Made by a program: the position numbers and the translations under genes. A stretch of 64,000 nucleotides of DNA, taken from Magicicada septendecula (Eukaryota > Arthropoda > Insecta > Hemiptera > Cicadidae). This document shows positions 23,551 to 34,385 of the stretch, piece after piece. The notes beneath the pieces are model-generated. The model ran no database searches and had not been told where the DNA came from. It saw nothing but the letters and a program-made list of their open reading frames with translations. The stretch is from contig CM068372.1 in the NCBI GenBank assembly GCA_034769895.1, positions 240,026,343-240,090,342 of the forward strand, read 5' to 3'. Position 1 is the stretch's first letter. The number at the start of each line of letters is the position of its first letter.

Positions 23551-25466
23551 TGGAAAATGGCAAAAACGAGTGCGTCGTTTGGATAAAATTTCTCGGATGT
23601 ACAGCGTCAGCCCTTTGGATCGTGAGCGATATTTCCTGCGACTTCTCCTTCTAAACGTTCGAGGGCCAACATCGTTTGAGAGCCTGAGAACTGTGAATGG
23701 CATTACATGTGGAACATTCGAGGAGACAGCAAGAGCCAGGGGATTGCTTGAAAACGATGAGGAATGGTCGAGATGTCTTGAGGAAGCTTCAAGATATCAG
23801 TCGGCAAAATCTCTGAGGGATCTTTTTGCCATCATTCTGGTGTTCTGCAATCCTCAAAATCCTATACCTGTTGAATTATTTCATCGGCATCTGGAAAGTT
23901 TAAGCGAGGATTTGAGAAGGGATCACTCGGCTGATGTTTCCAAGGATAGATGCCTTGCAGAAATCAATGAAATCCTGAGACTTCACGGAACGAAGAATTC
24001 TGATTTTGGACTTCCTGATCCAGTCTTCCGCGTCGATCAAGATGAAAGTTACGACCAGGAGGAAGAGAAGAGACTTGGCGAAGAATGCTACGCCAAATGC
24101 AATCGAGAGCAAAGACACGTTGTTGACAGCATTCTGCAAGCCTGTGAAGGAAGAGGAGACAACAAACTCTTTTCTATTGACGGTCCTGGTGGAACTGGAA
24201 AACTTATGTCTACAACACTTTGATGCATATTTTAAGAGGAGACAGAAAGATCGTGATTCCAGTAGCCTCAACAGGAATCGCAGCGACATTGCTGAGAGGT
24301 GGAAGGACGGCTCACTCAAGGTTTAAGTTACCGGTACCACTTAACGAAACATCAACATCACTCCTGACCCAAGGCCAAAAAGCATATCGCGAGTTGGAGG
24401 CTGCCAGCTTGATTATCTGGGACGAAGTAACGATGGCACAAGGACGCGCTCTTGAAGTTCTCGATCTGCTTCTTCGGGATATGATGAAAAGTAAAATTCC
24501 ATTTGGAGGTAAAATCATTTTGTTGGGCGGAGACTTCAGGCAATGTTTACCTGTTGTTCCAAGAGGAGGTCGAGCAGCAATCGTCGGAGAATCTCTCAAG
24601 CGATGTAACCTCTTCTACTCATTCAAAGAATTCAAAGCTCACCCAAAATATGAGAGCGGATCGCAACGAGAAAGCATTTGCTGAATGGCTTCTGAAACTT
24701 GGAGAAGCCCGTCTGCCACATGCAGAAGTTTTTGGTGACGATAGCTTCCAGATTCCTGAGCCTTGCGTCGCTAAAAAAGATCTGGTAGACCTAATTTTTT
24801 GAAACGATCTTGACCCCTCATCCTGTGAGTCATTCAAAAATGTTGCGATCCTGACACCGAGAAATGAAGATTCACTAGAGATGAACGATAAGATTGTCGA
24901 CAAAATCCGCGGAGAAGCCAAAATTTACAGCAGCATCGACAATATCGAGTGTGATGATCCAGAGAAACAAAATAATTATCCAATGGAGTTCATTAACTCG
25001 CAGACTCCTTCAGGAATGCCTCCGCACATACTGAGACTGAAGATAGGATCGATCGCCATGCTGCAGCGTAACTTAAACACAATGAAAGGATTGTGCAATG
25101 GAACACGCCTGATTATCCGAAATATGGGTGAACATATTCTTGATGCCGAAATCCTTACTGGTGATCATGCCGGCGAACGTGTGTTCATCTCCAAGCCAAG
25201 CTGAGCTTCCATTCCGGCTGAGAAGGCGACAATTTCCTATTAGGCTGTCGTTCGTCATGACAATTAACAAGTCCCAAGGTCAGACCTTTGACAAAATCGG
25301 ACTTTATCTTCCAGCTCCAGCTTTTGGACATGGTCAAATTTATGTCGCCTTTTCTCGAGTCAGGCGCTTTGAAGATGTGAAAGTTTTTGTGGCAGATTCC
25401 GTGAATCAAGGACGGATTGGCTCCCAAGTCTGGACTCAAAATGTGGTATATCGTGAAGTCCTATAA
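23498..25466 (+). pseudogene. Helitron Pif1-like helicase, broken
   Basis: The SF1B 5'-3' helicase half of the Helitron protein. SIDGPGGTGK is the Walker A; one A is missing from its A-run at 24202, so the frame shifts in the Walker A lysine region itself. Next come IPVASTGIAATLLRGGRTAHS, the Walker B LIIWDEVTM, LGGDFRQCLPVVPRG, TQNMRA, IGSIAMLQRNL, and the C-terminal FVMTINKSQGQTFDKIGLYL and YVAFSRVRRFEDV. The pieces sit in three frames with breaks near 24202, 24610, 24800 (TGA) and 25200. No working helicase can be made. Confidence 0.92.
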
Positions 25467-25784
25467 GTGATTCTGAGATGTAAAATTCCATATCCCTACT
25501 AAAATGTAAATATTCAAATGGACTAACTGATATTAATATACTTATGTATACACTATTTGTATTATTCTATACGAATAAACAATTCATCTAATTGTGTTAC
25601 TGCATGTTTGTAAATATCTACCAAATTATCAAATTTTGATTTTACGTATCGAGGAAACATGAATGATAGATCTATTGCTTCGCAATTTTTGGATATTCAT
25701 AACTTACAATATAAGAATATTATTAATATAGATGTACCTTTAGCAATTTACCAACTCGACAGTTACCACAACAATCATATACAA

Positions 25785-25817
25785 ATATTCGCGTGCGAAG
25801 CCGCGGGTACCTGCTAG
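25785..25817 (+). repeat. Helitron 3' terminal hairpin and CTAG end
   Basis: GCGTGCGAAGCCGCGGGTACC followed by TGCTAG. The GC-rich stem is the Helitron replication stop; CTAG then T marks the exact end. Confidence 0.88.
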
Positions 25818-26956
25818 TTGACCTATAAAATTTTTCTTATAAGAATTTTCTTCCAATTATTCTTAACAGCTGTTTATCAGTATTTGTGGAAGTACAGGCT
25901 TCAGTGATATAAGTGATCAAAGGACGAATTAGGCTTTTACATATTTTAATACTTTTACTTAATAGGCCCTGCGTTATGAAGAATATGCTGGTGTAATAGC
26001 ATCCACCTCTATACTGAATTCGGTTTTTATTTCATTTGTCAAGCTGTTTATGGTATTCGTCTGTGATTCCAAATAATTATTTTTGTGAACACGTTAAAAC
26101 AGTATAATAGTCTGCTATAAAATTATCATTATCGTTCTTTTCTTTTAATTTTCATATCCTTTACTTTGTTTGATTTACCCTAAACAACGTTTTCCCTTTT
26201 CTGCTATATTTCGCGCAGTCTCTTTGAGGACCTGTTTGACTCACCTGTCTGGTTTCAGTATTAATTTGTAGTAAAGGGTGAGGCCAGTTGACTGTTTACT
26301 CGTACTATTGCTTCTTTATGTTCCCAGCCTAGTGTTTGCAATGTTTCACTTTTTCGGAACATCGAACAAAACAAAATCATGTATGATAGCTTCCAGATTT
26401 ACGCTGTATAAAATCTATGAATAACTTAAAACCATTTACTTCATGGTTGGATTGATAAAACCATCTACCATACGCTTTCTGCTGGATTTTCTTCACTACG
26501 AATATCTGATCCACTGTAGAACGGTTGGTTCGAAAACTGCATGTGGTTCTACAAGCATATCTTCAGAGGACAACACTAGTCTGTTGTCAACACATCAAAC
26601 AGTAGCTAATAGGTTACATTTAATTTGAAAAAAATTAATGTTTTTATTTTTCTTCTTACTCGATTGATGGCAGATCAGTTGTAACAGGGGACGAGGAAGA
26701 GAGGGCAAGGTGCCTATAGTAAAATAATCTTCATTTACGAAATACGTACATAGATTTGTGTCTGCTCAACAACATGCGCCCAAGACGCGTTTCAAATATA
26801 CTTCAATAGACATCTTAATAATTCCTGATGATTCAAATTTCTTGCAGTGTTTAAATGAAACGGGCTCCAGATTTACATTATATACTCATAAAAATTAAAA
26901 TACACTTGCAAATGTAATCTATTATTGAATAATCTATATATATATATATATATATA

Positions 26957-27150
26957 CAGGGTGATTAAAAATTTCACGGCAATCTCTCGGGACCTGATTC
27001 TATAGCTAATAATAAGAAAAAAAGTTCATGTAAACATCGGTCCGAAAACGGTTTGTCAGCGAGATACGGCTCCCGAACCAGTTCGCCCTGATTTCTATTC
27101 CCACGGTAAAATGACGCCGTACTGAAATTCTTTGGGTTAGTACTTAGCAC
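26957..27150. repeat. Possible end of an interspersed repeat
   Basis: CAGGGTGATTAAAAATTTCACGG directly after an AT microsatellite, with CGAGATACGGCTCCCGA further on, looks like the border of an arthropod interspersed repeat. I cannot name the family. Confidence 0.35.
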
Positions 27151-27544
27151 TAGAATGATCTATTTTTTATTATTTGAGTTCTGTAAATGGTATTGGTTTC
27201 GAAGACCTCGAACCGTGAACCAACTTCTAAGTTTAAATGAAAACAACCTGTCTTGTCACGAGAAAGTCGTGGCAGCGAGTATGTCTTTCTATAACGAGTC
27301 GTTATAAGAAACTCCACAAAGTGTTCTCGACAGAGGACCAAACTGAATAAATTTTAGACCCTCTGATTGGTTGAAACTTTAGCAACGTCACAGATGAGAA
27401 CACAGATAGACTGAAATCAGGCTTAAACTCTGTCCGATTCTGCAAATGCCTGTATAGATCTAATCTATAAATGTTATTACTTTCTTGAAGATAACGAGAA
27501 TAAAATAAGATTGAATTCATAAAAAAAAAACATAAATTATAGGT

Positions 27545-27720
27545 GTGGAGAATTGATTATATGGAAAATGTAGCTTATAACCATGAAAATACTCTGTCCA
27601 AGTTTCAGAACGAAATGTTAATTTTCATCGAAGTTATTAAATAAACTGTCAATCACACGCGCACCCGCGCACTTACACACAAATACTTCACATGACATAA
27701 AAGAGAATAAAATTGTGAAC
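27545..27720 (+). repeat. Diverged dispersed repeat, copy 1
   Basis: Shares blocks with 32560-32740: an ATGTAGCTTAT-like start, TCxAAGTTTCA-like middle, then CACGC(G)CACCCG(C/T)GCAC and (A/G)AATAAAATTGT. Same order and orientation; old and diverged. Confidence 0.5.
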
Positions 27721-27951
27721 ATTTGGACATGACATACTTTTTTAAACATAGCTTGGTTCAAAACTTAAGACTACTTTACAAAGAAAGAACAAAATCAATT
27801 TAAAACATGTCTATAGCCATCAGAAAATGTTATATAACAGTAGTATTCCATTTAAATGACTTTGCTGTTGCAAAATATATATATAGGCTATATATATATA
27901 TATGTTACTATAATACTTATAACTATTTTACCTCAAGATGTATTTTTTCCT

Positions 27952-28335
27952 TTAGGGACATGTTTCGGGAGATCCTGTTCTCCCATCTTCAACCTTCGCC
28001 ATCTTGCTTCTGGTGCAGTATTTGTGTGTTGGCTTCTGGATGTTATTATGGTGGTTTGTTGGTCTTTGGTCCTTCAATGTTGCATTATTGTGTGTGGTTG
28101 TGGTATCTGTTTTTGTATTTTGTGTATTTTCGATGTTGAGTGCTTTGAATATTGTGTCATGTTTTGTATTGATTTGTATTTGTTCTGGTATTAATTTGTT
28201 TTGTGTTTTATGTTTGTAAATCTGTAAATTTTCCCAAATGTTCATTATGGTGCCTTTGTGTGGTATATGTTTTATTAGTGTTACATTGGTTATGTCTGGG
28301 AATTCATGTCCTGTGTTTATTGCATGTGTGGCTAA
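27952..28335 (-). pseudogene. Penelope-like GIY-YIG C-terminal fragment, left arm
   Basis: The minus-strand frame ends in RTGSPETCP and a stop, then a tail (CCCGAAACATGTCCCTAAAGG) of the kind found at the 3' end of these elements. It lacks the reverse transcriptase and the GIY-YIG catalytic start, so it is not functional. Confidence 0.7.
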
Positions 28336-28365
28336 ATTGGATTTATATATGTTTGGTTATCCAAT

Positions 28366-28749
28366 TTAGCCACACATGCAATAAACACAGGACATGAATT
28401 CCCAGACATAACCAATGTAACACTAATAAAACATATACCACACAAAGGCACCATAATGAACATTTGGGAAAATTTACAGATTTACAAACATAAAACACAA
28501 AACAAATTAATACCAGAACAAATACAAATCAATACAAAACATGACACAATATTCAAAGCACTCAACATCGAAAATACACAAAATACAAAAACAGATACCA
28601 CAACCACACACAATGATGCAACATTGAAGGACCAAAGACCAACAAACCACCATAATAACATCCAGAAGCCAACACACAAATACTGCACCAGAAGCAAGAT
28701 GGCGAAGGTTGAAGATGGGAGAACAGGATCTCCCGAAACATGTCCCTAA
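28366..28749 (+). pseudogene. Penelope-like GIY-YIG C-terminal fragment, right arm
   Basis: Mirror copy of the left arm; the protein differs at one residue that I can see (Asn to Asp in the Thr/His-rich stretch). Same limits apply. Confidence 0.7.
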
Positions 28750-28825
28750 AGGAAAAAATACATCTTGAGGTAAAATAGTTAGAAGTATTATAGTATTATA
28801 TACATCAAGAAACGGACTGTAGCAG

Positions 28826-28857
28826 AAAGTGATATATATATATATATATATATATAT
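28826..28857. repeat. (TA)n microsatellite
   Basis: TA repeat squeezed between the palindrome and the left LTR; it may be the insertion target of the LTR element. Confidence 0.85.
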
Positions 28858-29707
28858 TGTGACAACACAATTGAATTAGTTCTTGCGCATAGGATTAAAG
28901 TGTGTGTTTTGTAAATCAACAAGTCTATATTGGAGGTATTATAATTATTTATTGCACACCAATTGAGTAATAGTTTATACGATATATTTTTAAACATACA
29001 CAAATGCTATGAATTTTGAAATATTGTTTGAAACAGTTTATGTAAAGTTCAGATCTGAAATTGTTACTTGAATGAAGACGTTCCAGTTTGATGCGGCGAG
29101 ATGGCTGAAGGCGATGCGTAAATCACGCGTGTCCTTCCCTCGTGGATTCTGCTGGGCTGGTGTCCTGATGATAAACACGCTGAACCTGCTCGTCGAACTG
29201 CAACACTGCCTCGCTGCGATAACACAGATTATTGACTGTTAAAGGGTTTTAAAATTGTTTTAATATTGTTTTACTTATTTACGTATCTCAAGGTGTAACG
29301 TGGGTGTTTATGAAAAGCGGTGTATAGGCGCACACCTTCCGGCTGGTCTTCAAGTGTCCTCACGTCACCAGTTCTACCGCGGTCAGTAGAACTCCCTATG
29401 AGGATATCTTGACTAACACGGATACTTTAAAATTCACAATTATATTATTTCAACTGAATTACTTGGGTCTGTAGAATAACTCACACAGAGATCCAAGTTT
29501 TCGTACACCTTTCGCACAGTTTACGTGTTCACGCAAGAGAAACTCCTTGAACGCGAACCGCACGTTTACTAGACGAATGCTCAAGATGAACTGACTTTGA
29601 TCTGCACATGGCAACAGACAATTTTCAATGATTTTACTGGGGTCTAATAGGCCAATTACCAGTCACATGATACTAAGCACACGGCCCGAATATTTCTTCA
29701 TGCAACA
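28858..29707 (-). repeat. 3' LTR
   Basis: Plus strand starts TGTGACAACACAATTGAATT and ends TTCATGCAACA. The truncated protease frame reads straight into it. Confidence 0.9.
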
Positions 29708-30084
29708 TTTTGCAAGGAATTGTTAACGGGTAGAATCTGAATTTTTTTTAAATAGTGCTTGTGCTTGGTCAAAAAACGTTCATCAATAAGAGAAATTTGT
29801 GCTCCGCTATCAAACAACACTTCACCGACATATCCGTTAATTTTGTCATTCACCACAATGTCATTATCATCCTTAACTCTAATATTTTCCACATACTTAT
29901 CCCTACAATTACTATAAACTAAATCGTCTCTAATTGCAGCAGGATATAGGCCTGACACAACGTATACATCCTTATAATTAGACTTATTAACATTAGATCT
30001 ATTGAACTGCTTTTTGTTATTGTTTTCTTTATTTGTAATTTTATTTGTGCTTTTTATTTTTTTGCACGGACTCACGCCGTGCAA
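29698..30084 (-). pseudogene. LTR element protease, truncated
   Basis: Basic Asn/Lys-rich stretch, then GYVGEVLFDSGAQISLIDERF, where DSGA is the retropepsin active site (Asp-Ser-Gly). It stops only about 25 residues later at the LTR edge. The catalytic core is incomplete and no pol follows. Confidence 0.75.
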
Positions 30085-30215
30085 CCTTACTCGTTTTTTG
30101 GTTTCTCTTCATTTGAATTTACTTCAATAATAGCTGATACTTTATGTGCATTAAAATTCTGAAAAGTTGTTTTGTTTTTACTTTGTTGTTGTTTTTGTTG
30201 TTGTTTTTGTTTTTG

Positions 30216-31213
30216 TTATGGTTGAGGCTGGAATTGTTTACGCGGCGGTTCACTATTATTATTGCCACTGTTTTGGCTGTCAACATGTTCCCATTTTGTC
30301 AACAAAAGGAGTAAATTTTCCAAGGATTTGACTCCTTGCGTGATTACCGCAATCTGGATACCGCGCCCGAAATGGTGTGCTAATTTGTTGAACATCTCTG
30401 GTTCCTCTATTTGCGGTTCTAGATATTTGGCTCGCGATACCAACTGGATTAGATAATTTTCTGTTGACCCCTTTATATTGGAATACCTACCAAATTCCAG
30501 CTGTATTCGGATTTTCCGTTGCATTTCACTATTTCACTATTCCAATACCTAGCCCTGAAGTGCCTCACCAGATCTTCATAGGTACTAATTTTATCCTGTA
30601 CGATAGTAAACCATTCCGCTGCGGTACCTTTTAACCTCCTCACTACATAATTAATCTTATCCGCTTCGCTCAAGGTGTCCCCTATCTTTTCCATATCGCG
30701 CTGGCAGCTCCTGATGAAGAGGATGGGGTTTTCGGTATCGCGGCCGAAAAATTTCAACTGCGAGTTCGTATCGTCTAAGGTTTTGTAGACGTAGGTTGTA
30801 TGATTAGCTGTCAATGACGTATTTTGGAGTCGCGATAGTTGTTGTTTCAACTCCTGGATACGTAGATCTTGTTCTGCCACCAACTCACTTACCGTGGAAG
30901 CATGTTGCACAACCTTTCCCTCGATGTCGGTAATCTTTGCCTCGCATTCGCTGATACGTGAATTATTTATTTCGAGTGCAGTTTCAATGTCGGCGCGGAT
31001 TACCTCCACCTTCTCGCTAAGCCGTTTTTCCGTGGCTTCCAGCAGTCGCTTGTTCTGTTTAGCCTGGTCGTGCACCGCGTTATAGATTTTTTTATTTTCC
31101 TCGCGAAGTGCTTTGTTCTGTTTACTCGCGTCCTCTTTAGCCGATTGCATATTAGCCATAATCGCGGCCAATGTTGTTTGTATATCCATTGCTGGAGTTT
31201 GAGATTCGGTCAT
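30216..31213 (-). pseudogene. LTR element Gag, frameshifted
   Basis: The first part (31213-30473) has a long Glu/Lys/Gln-rich coiled coil at about residues 20-140. Then comes a capsid-like region with LKFFGRDTENPILFIRSCQR, RLKGTAAEWFTIV and LVRHFRARYWN, the retrotransposon Gag pattern. Near 30530 a short repeat of AATAGTGA shifts the frame. The rest (30524-30216) continues with SRAKYLEPQIEEPEM and FNKLAHHF, ending in an Asn/Gln-rich tail. No zinc knuckle is visible. Confidence 0.82.
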
Positions 31214-31559
31214 TTTGACAATTTATATTATAAATCTTACATATATTAAAATTTCCTTATTTATCGGAACGTGAACTATTATTATCACTGGATTATTGTT
31301 GTTACGAATGTTTAGATTATACGGTTTAAAGTATGCAGTCCAATATCATCAAATGTAAACAAACTTATTCTAACATAAACAAATAATAATTCAACTCCAA
31401 TACACTACTGATAAACTGTTCATATAACATGTACCCGAGAATATGCAAACATAAGATATATATTCTCTGATAAAGAAATGAACAACACACACAAATAAAA
31501 GTTAACAAAATTAGTGTATACAAAAATTTAGAAATATTACTTAAATTACTAAATTAATC

Positions 31560-31592
31560 GTGCCCTACGTTGGCTAGCGCCATTTAATACTA
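31560..31592 (-). other. Primer binding site region of LTR element
   Basis: On the minus strand just inside the right LTR, TGGCGCTAGCCAACGTAGGGC recalls the TGGCGC-type primer site used by many Gypsy elements. It sets the orientation. Confidence 0.6.
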
Positions 31593-32442
31593 TGCGACAA
31601 CACAATTGAATTAATTCTTGCGCATAGGATTAAAGTGTGTGTTTTGTAAATCAACAAGTCTATATTGGAGGTATTATAATTATTTATTGCACACCAATTG
31701 AATAATAGTTTATACGATATATTTTTAAACATACACAAATGCTATGAATTTTGAAATATTGTTTGAAACAGTTTATATAAAGTTCAGATCTGAAATTGTT
31801 ACTTGAATGAAGACGTTCCAGTTTGATGCGGCGAGATGGCTGAAGGCGATGCGTAAATCACGCGTGTCCTTCCCTCGTGGATTCTGCTGGGCTGGTGTCC
31901 TGATGATAAACACGCTGAACCTGCTCGTCGAACTGCAACACTGCCTCGCTGCGATAACACTGATTATTGACTGTTAAAGGGTTTTAAAATTGTTTTAATA
32001 TTGTTTTACTTATTTACGTATCTCAAGGTGTAACGTGGGTGTTTATGAAAAGCGGTGTATAGGCGCACACCTTCCGGCTGGTCTTCAAGTGTCCTCGCGT
32101 CACCAGTTCTACCGCAGTCGGTAGAACTCCCTATGAGGATATCTTGACTAACACGGATACTTTAAAATTCACAATTATATTATTTCAACTGAATTACTTG
32201 GGTCTGTAGAATAACTCACACAGAGATCCAAGTTTTCGTACACCTTTCGCACAGTTTATGTGTTCACGCAAAAGAAACTCCTTGAACGCGAACCGCACGT
32301 TTACTAGACGAATGCTCAAGATGAACTGACTTTGATCTGCACATGGCAACACACAATTTTCAATGATTTTACTGGGTTCTAATAGGCCAATTACCAGTCA
32401 CATGATACTAAGCACACGGCCCGAATATTTCTTCATGCAACA
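31593..32442 (-). repeat. 5' LTR
   Basis: Direct repeat of 28858-29707. Plus strand starts TGCGACAACACAATTGAATT and ends TTCATGCAACA. Confidence 0.9.
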
Positions 32443-32889
32443 CTTTGCAAAGAATTGGCATTTCCTGCAAAGATAATTATCTGGGATTTTATTACTTCAT
32501 GCTTGAGTGAGTTTCATATAAAGATTTCATATAACAAAAATTCACATTTAACAGTTATTTGAAGATAGGGAAACTGTAGCTAATATTAAACTTTATGTCT
32601 TGTTCAAGTCTCACGTAAATCGGCTAATTATAACGGGCACTATAGAAAAACGTAAATAACTCACGCACCCGTGCACACTTTCACAAACACATTACATAGA
32701 AAAATGGCGAATAAAATTGTTAAGAGTTTGCTCTATTCTAATTCCTTATCGGTAATACACTACAAAAACTATAGCTAAAATACCAATTTGAACAACAGAC
32801 AAATTTAAATAGGCGAATGCCCGTCATCCATGAATAAGACATAGTTCATTGCTTATCATGATCCTGTGTTCTATCGCAATATATATATA
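32443..32889. other. Spacer containing old repeat copy
   Basis: No gene. Bases 32560-32740 are the second copy of the dispersed repeat at 27545-27720. Confidence 0.5.
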
Positions 32890-32894
32890 GCATG

Positions 32895-34385
32895 GAATAT
32901 CTGAACCTCACGGGACGAGGATCCGTTCAGATAATCGATATTTCGAATAATAGAGCATACATTAAAAACATTATTTCCCTTTACAAAAACAAAGGTTTTT
33001 ATTACAAAATCATTTATAACATACTCTTATATAATTACAGCAATGGTATTCTGTACTGTAATGTATTACTAAGGCTAAAAATCATTTATTTAAAACTGAG
33101 TGTAATTAATAAAAACCAAAAGTTAATGTAAACAAAATTAGAGTTTACATTGTTAGAGTTGACACTGTACTATAAAATTAATTAAAAATTAAATAAAAAA
33201 CTTACAGTACCATGGATTTACACTTTTTTGAAGAAGTGTTCTATCACTGTCTGCTTCAAACCGATACCCCGTTTTCTTTCTGCTAAAGACTGAAGTCGTT
33301 TAAGATTCATAAGCTGAATACAATCTATCTCGTCTTCTGTTTTGGCATACTTTAGAACAGTCTCAAGCGTGTCAAAAGCATTTGGTGTCGTCGGTGGTTT
33401 TGTATTAGTAGCATTTTTAGTGTTGTGCATTTTTCTTTTATAATAAGCAAAAATTGTTTATTAAAATTATCAGCATTTTCAAAATTAGCAGAAAGTTTTT
33501 TGCCTGTAATATCTAGCTGTCGTATACCATGTCTTGATTTGAATTTTTGCAACCAGCCTGTCGTAGTTTAAAGGGTGGATCGCCACCAAGTTTTTCGTTT
33601 ATTATAAGTGCCTTCTCACAGACGATAGGCCCCGATATAGGTTCACCCTTGCTTCTTTGTTGCACAAACCAAGTGTACACTGCACAATCTAAGTTGTCAT
33701 TTTCAGTTGTTCTCATAGATTTTCTGGAAGTAACACCTTCCAAAGACTCTAGTTTACCACTGTAAGATATTAGCGTAAGTTCATTTTTTTTAATGTCAGT
33801 AATCGTTGATTTACCAATGTTAAATTCGGAAGCCAATGCGCTAGCTGTTTCTCCTTTCTTCAGACGATCAATAATTTTAATATCGTTTATTGACAGCACT
33901 ACTCTCTTTATTTTTGCAGACATCGAAAGCAGTTAAAGTAAAAAAGAACAGCAACGAACGAATACACTAACATAACTCAGCTTACTAACGCTTGCAAGCT
34001 AAACAAGAGCCGGTGTGGAAGACTGATACTGAACGATGTCTTCGGTGACTCACACATTCGATCACAGAGACTTCCGTTGACACAGATTGTTTACCAGCTG
34101 CAAATGAGTTTATCGAATTTTTTTGATGTGCGTTTATCAATTCTTTGTATATCGATTGTAAGGCTGTGTAGCTACAGCGTTTATTTATTTATTTTATTTA
34201 TTACCGTACAGTACTGTAATAGTTTATAGTATACAATTTGTTATGTACAATGATTATCCAATACACCTTACGTGTCCAATACATTACTGTACAGTACAAT
34301 ACATAATTTTACTGTTTATTGAGTTCAGATAATAGATCGTTCGGTTAATGGATGTTCGGATAATCGATGCTCTAGGGCATACACA
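32895..34385 (-). mobile_element. Internally deleted pogo/Tigger transposon
   Basis: Encloses a Tigger-type coding remnant on the minus strand. GTTCAGATAAT(C/A)GAT motifs occur near both ends (32932 and 34323), with GGATAATCGATGC at 34357. They resemble the GGTTATCCG-type ends of pogo elements, but I cannot line up clean terminal repeats or a TA duplication. The limits are approximate. Confidence 0.65.
33218..33923 (-). pseudogene. Tigger/pogo transposase with DDE domain deleted
   Basis: The N-terminus has a psq-type helix-turn-helix: LSINDIKIIDRLKKGETASALASEFNIGKSTI, split here as LKKGETASALASEF and NIGKSTITDIKK at residues 18-45. Next is a CENP-B-like second DNA-binding domain (LDCAVYTWFVQQRSKGEPIS, then ALIINEKLGG). 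At about residue 120 it shifts frame (KFKSRHGIRQLDITGKKLSA), and the catalytic DDE region is absent. It jumps to the C-terminal tail (TLETVLKYAKTEDEIDC ... LKQTVIEHFFKKV, stop). DNA binding could survive in pieces; transposition could not. Confidence 0.82.

Larger units (their letters stand above)
19418..25817 (+). mobile_element. Helitron, full length with both termini, inactive
   Basis: Rolling-circle DNA transposon of about 6.4 kb. The 5' end TCTACTTAATAAAACTC is preceded by A. The 3' end is CTAG, followed by host T, fitting insertion between A and T without target duplication. Near the 5' end CAACGCACAGCCTAAACCGG and two copies of CCCTAAGGGGGT(T/A)AAATA(G/A)GG are typical of insect Helitrons. 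The 3' end has GCGTGCGAAGCCGCGGGTACC, a short GC hairpin just before CTAG. Inside, on the plus strand, are OTU-like, HUH Rep and Pif1-like helicase coding parts in order. They are split by at least three stops and several frameshifts, so this copy cannot move by itself. Confidence 0.93.
25818..27900. other. Spacer with old repeats, no gene recognised
   Basis: No coding signal. An AT microsatellite lies at 26937-26956. It is followed by a repeat end starting CAGGGTGATTAAAAATTTC, and by a block at 27545-27720 shared with 32560-32740. Confidence 0.5.
27901..28800. repeat. Near-perfect 440-bp-arm palindrome of a Penelope-like element
   Basis: The arms 27901-28342 and 28359-28800 are reverse complements with no indel and only a few mismatches that I can see, around a 16-base centre. 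Each arm encodes, reading outward from the centre, THAINTGHEFPDITNVTLIK then MNIWENLQIYKHKTQNKL. That fits the C-terminal part of the GIY-YIG endonuclease of Penelope-like retroelements ('H...tGH' and 'E.leI.kh'). Two head-to-head 5'-truncated copies would give this. Such a clean palindrome is either very recent or a library or assembly artefact. Confidence 0.8.
28858..32442 (-). mobile_element. LTR retrotransposon with deleted pol
   Basis: Two direct repeats of about 850 bases (28858-29707 and 31593-32442), both TG...CA, enclose only about 1.9 kb. On the minus strand the order is 5' LTR (right), primer site, Gag, start of protease, 3' LTR (left). Reverse transcriptase, RNase H and integrase are missing, so the element is non-autonomous. 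By eye the LTRs differ at about a dozen positions, so insertion is fairly recent. I find no matching target duplication. A further ~14 bases next to both LTRs are similar (TTTGCAAxGAATTG), so the outer limit may be slightly wider. Confidence 0.88.

Noticed and set aside
27807..28245. Several overlapping frames in the palindrome as separate genes
   Set aside because: They are sense and antisense readings of the same Penelope-like fragment in two arms.
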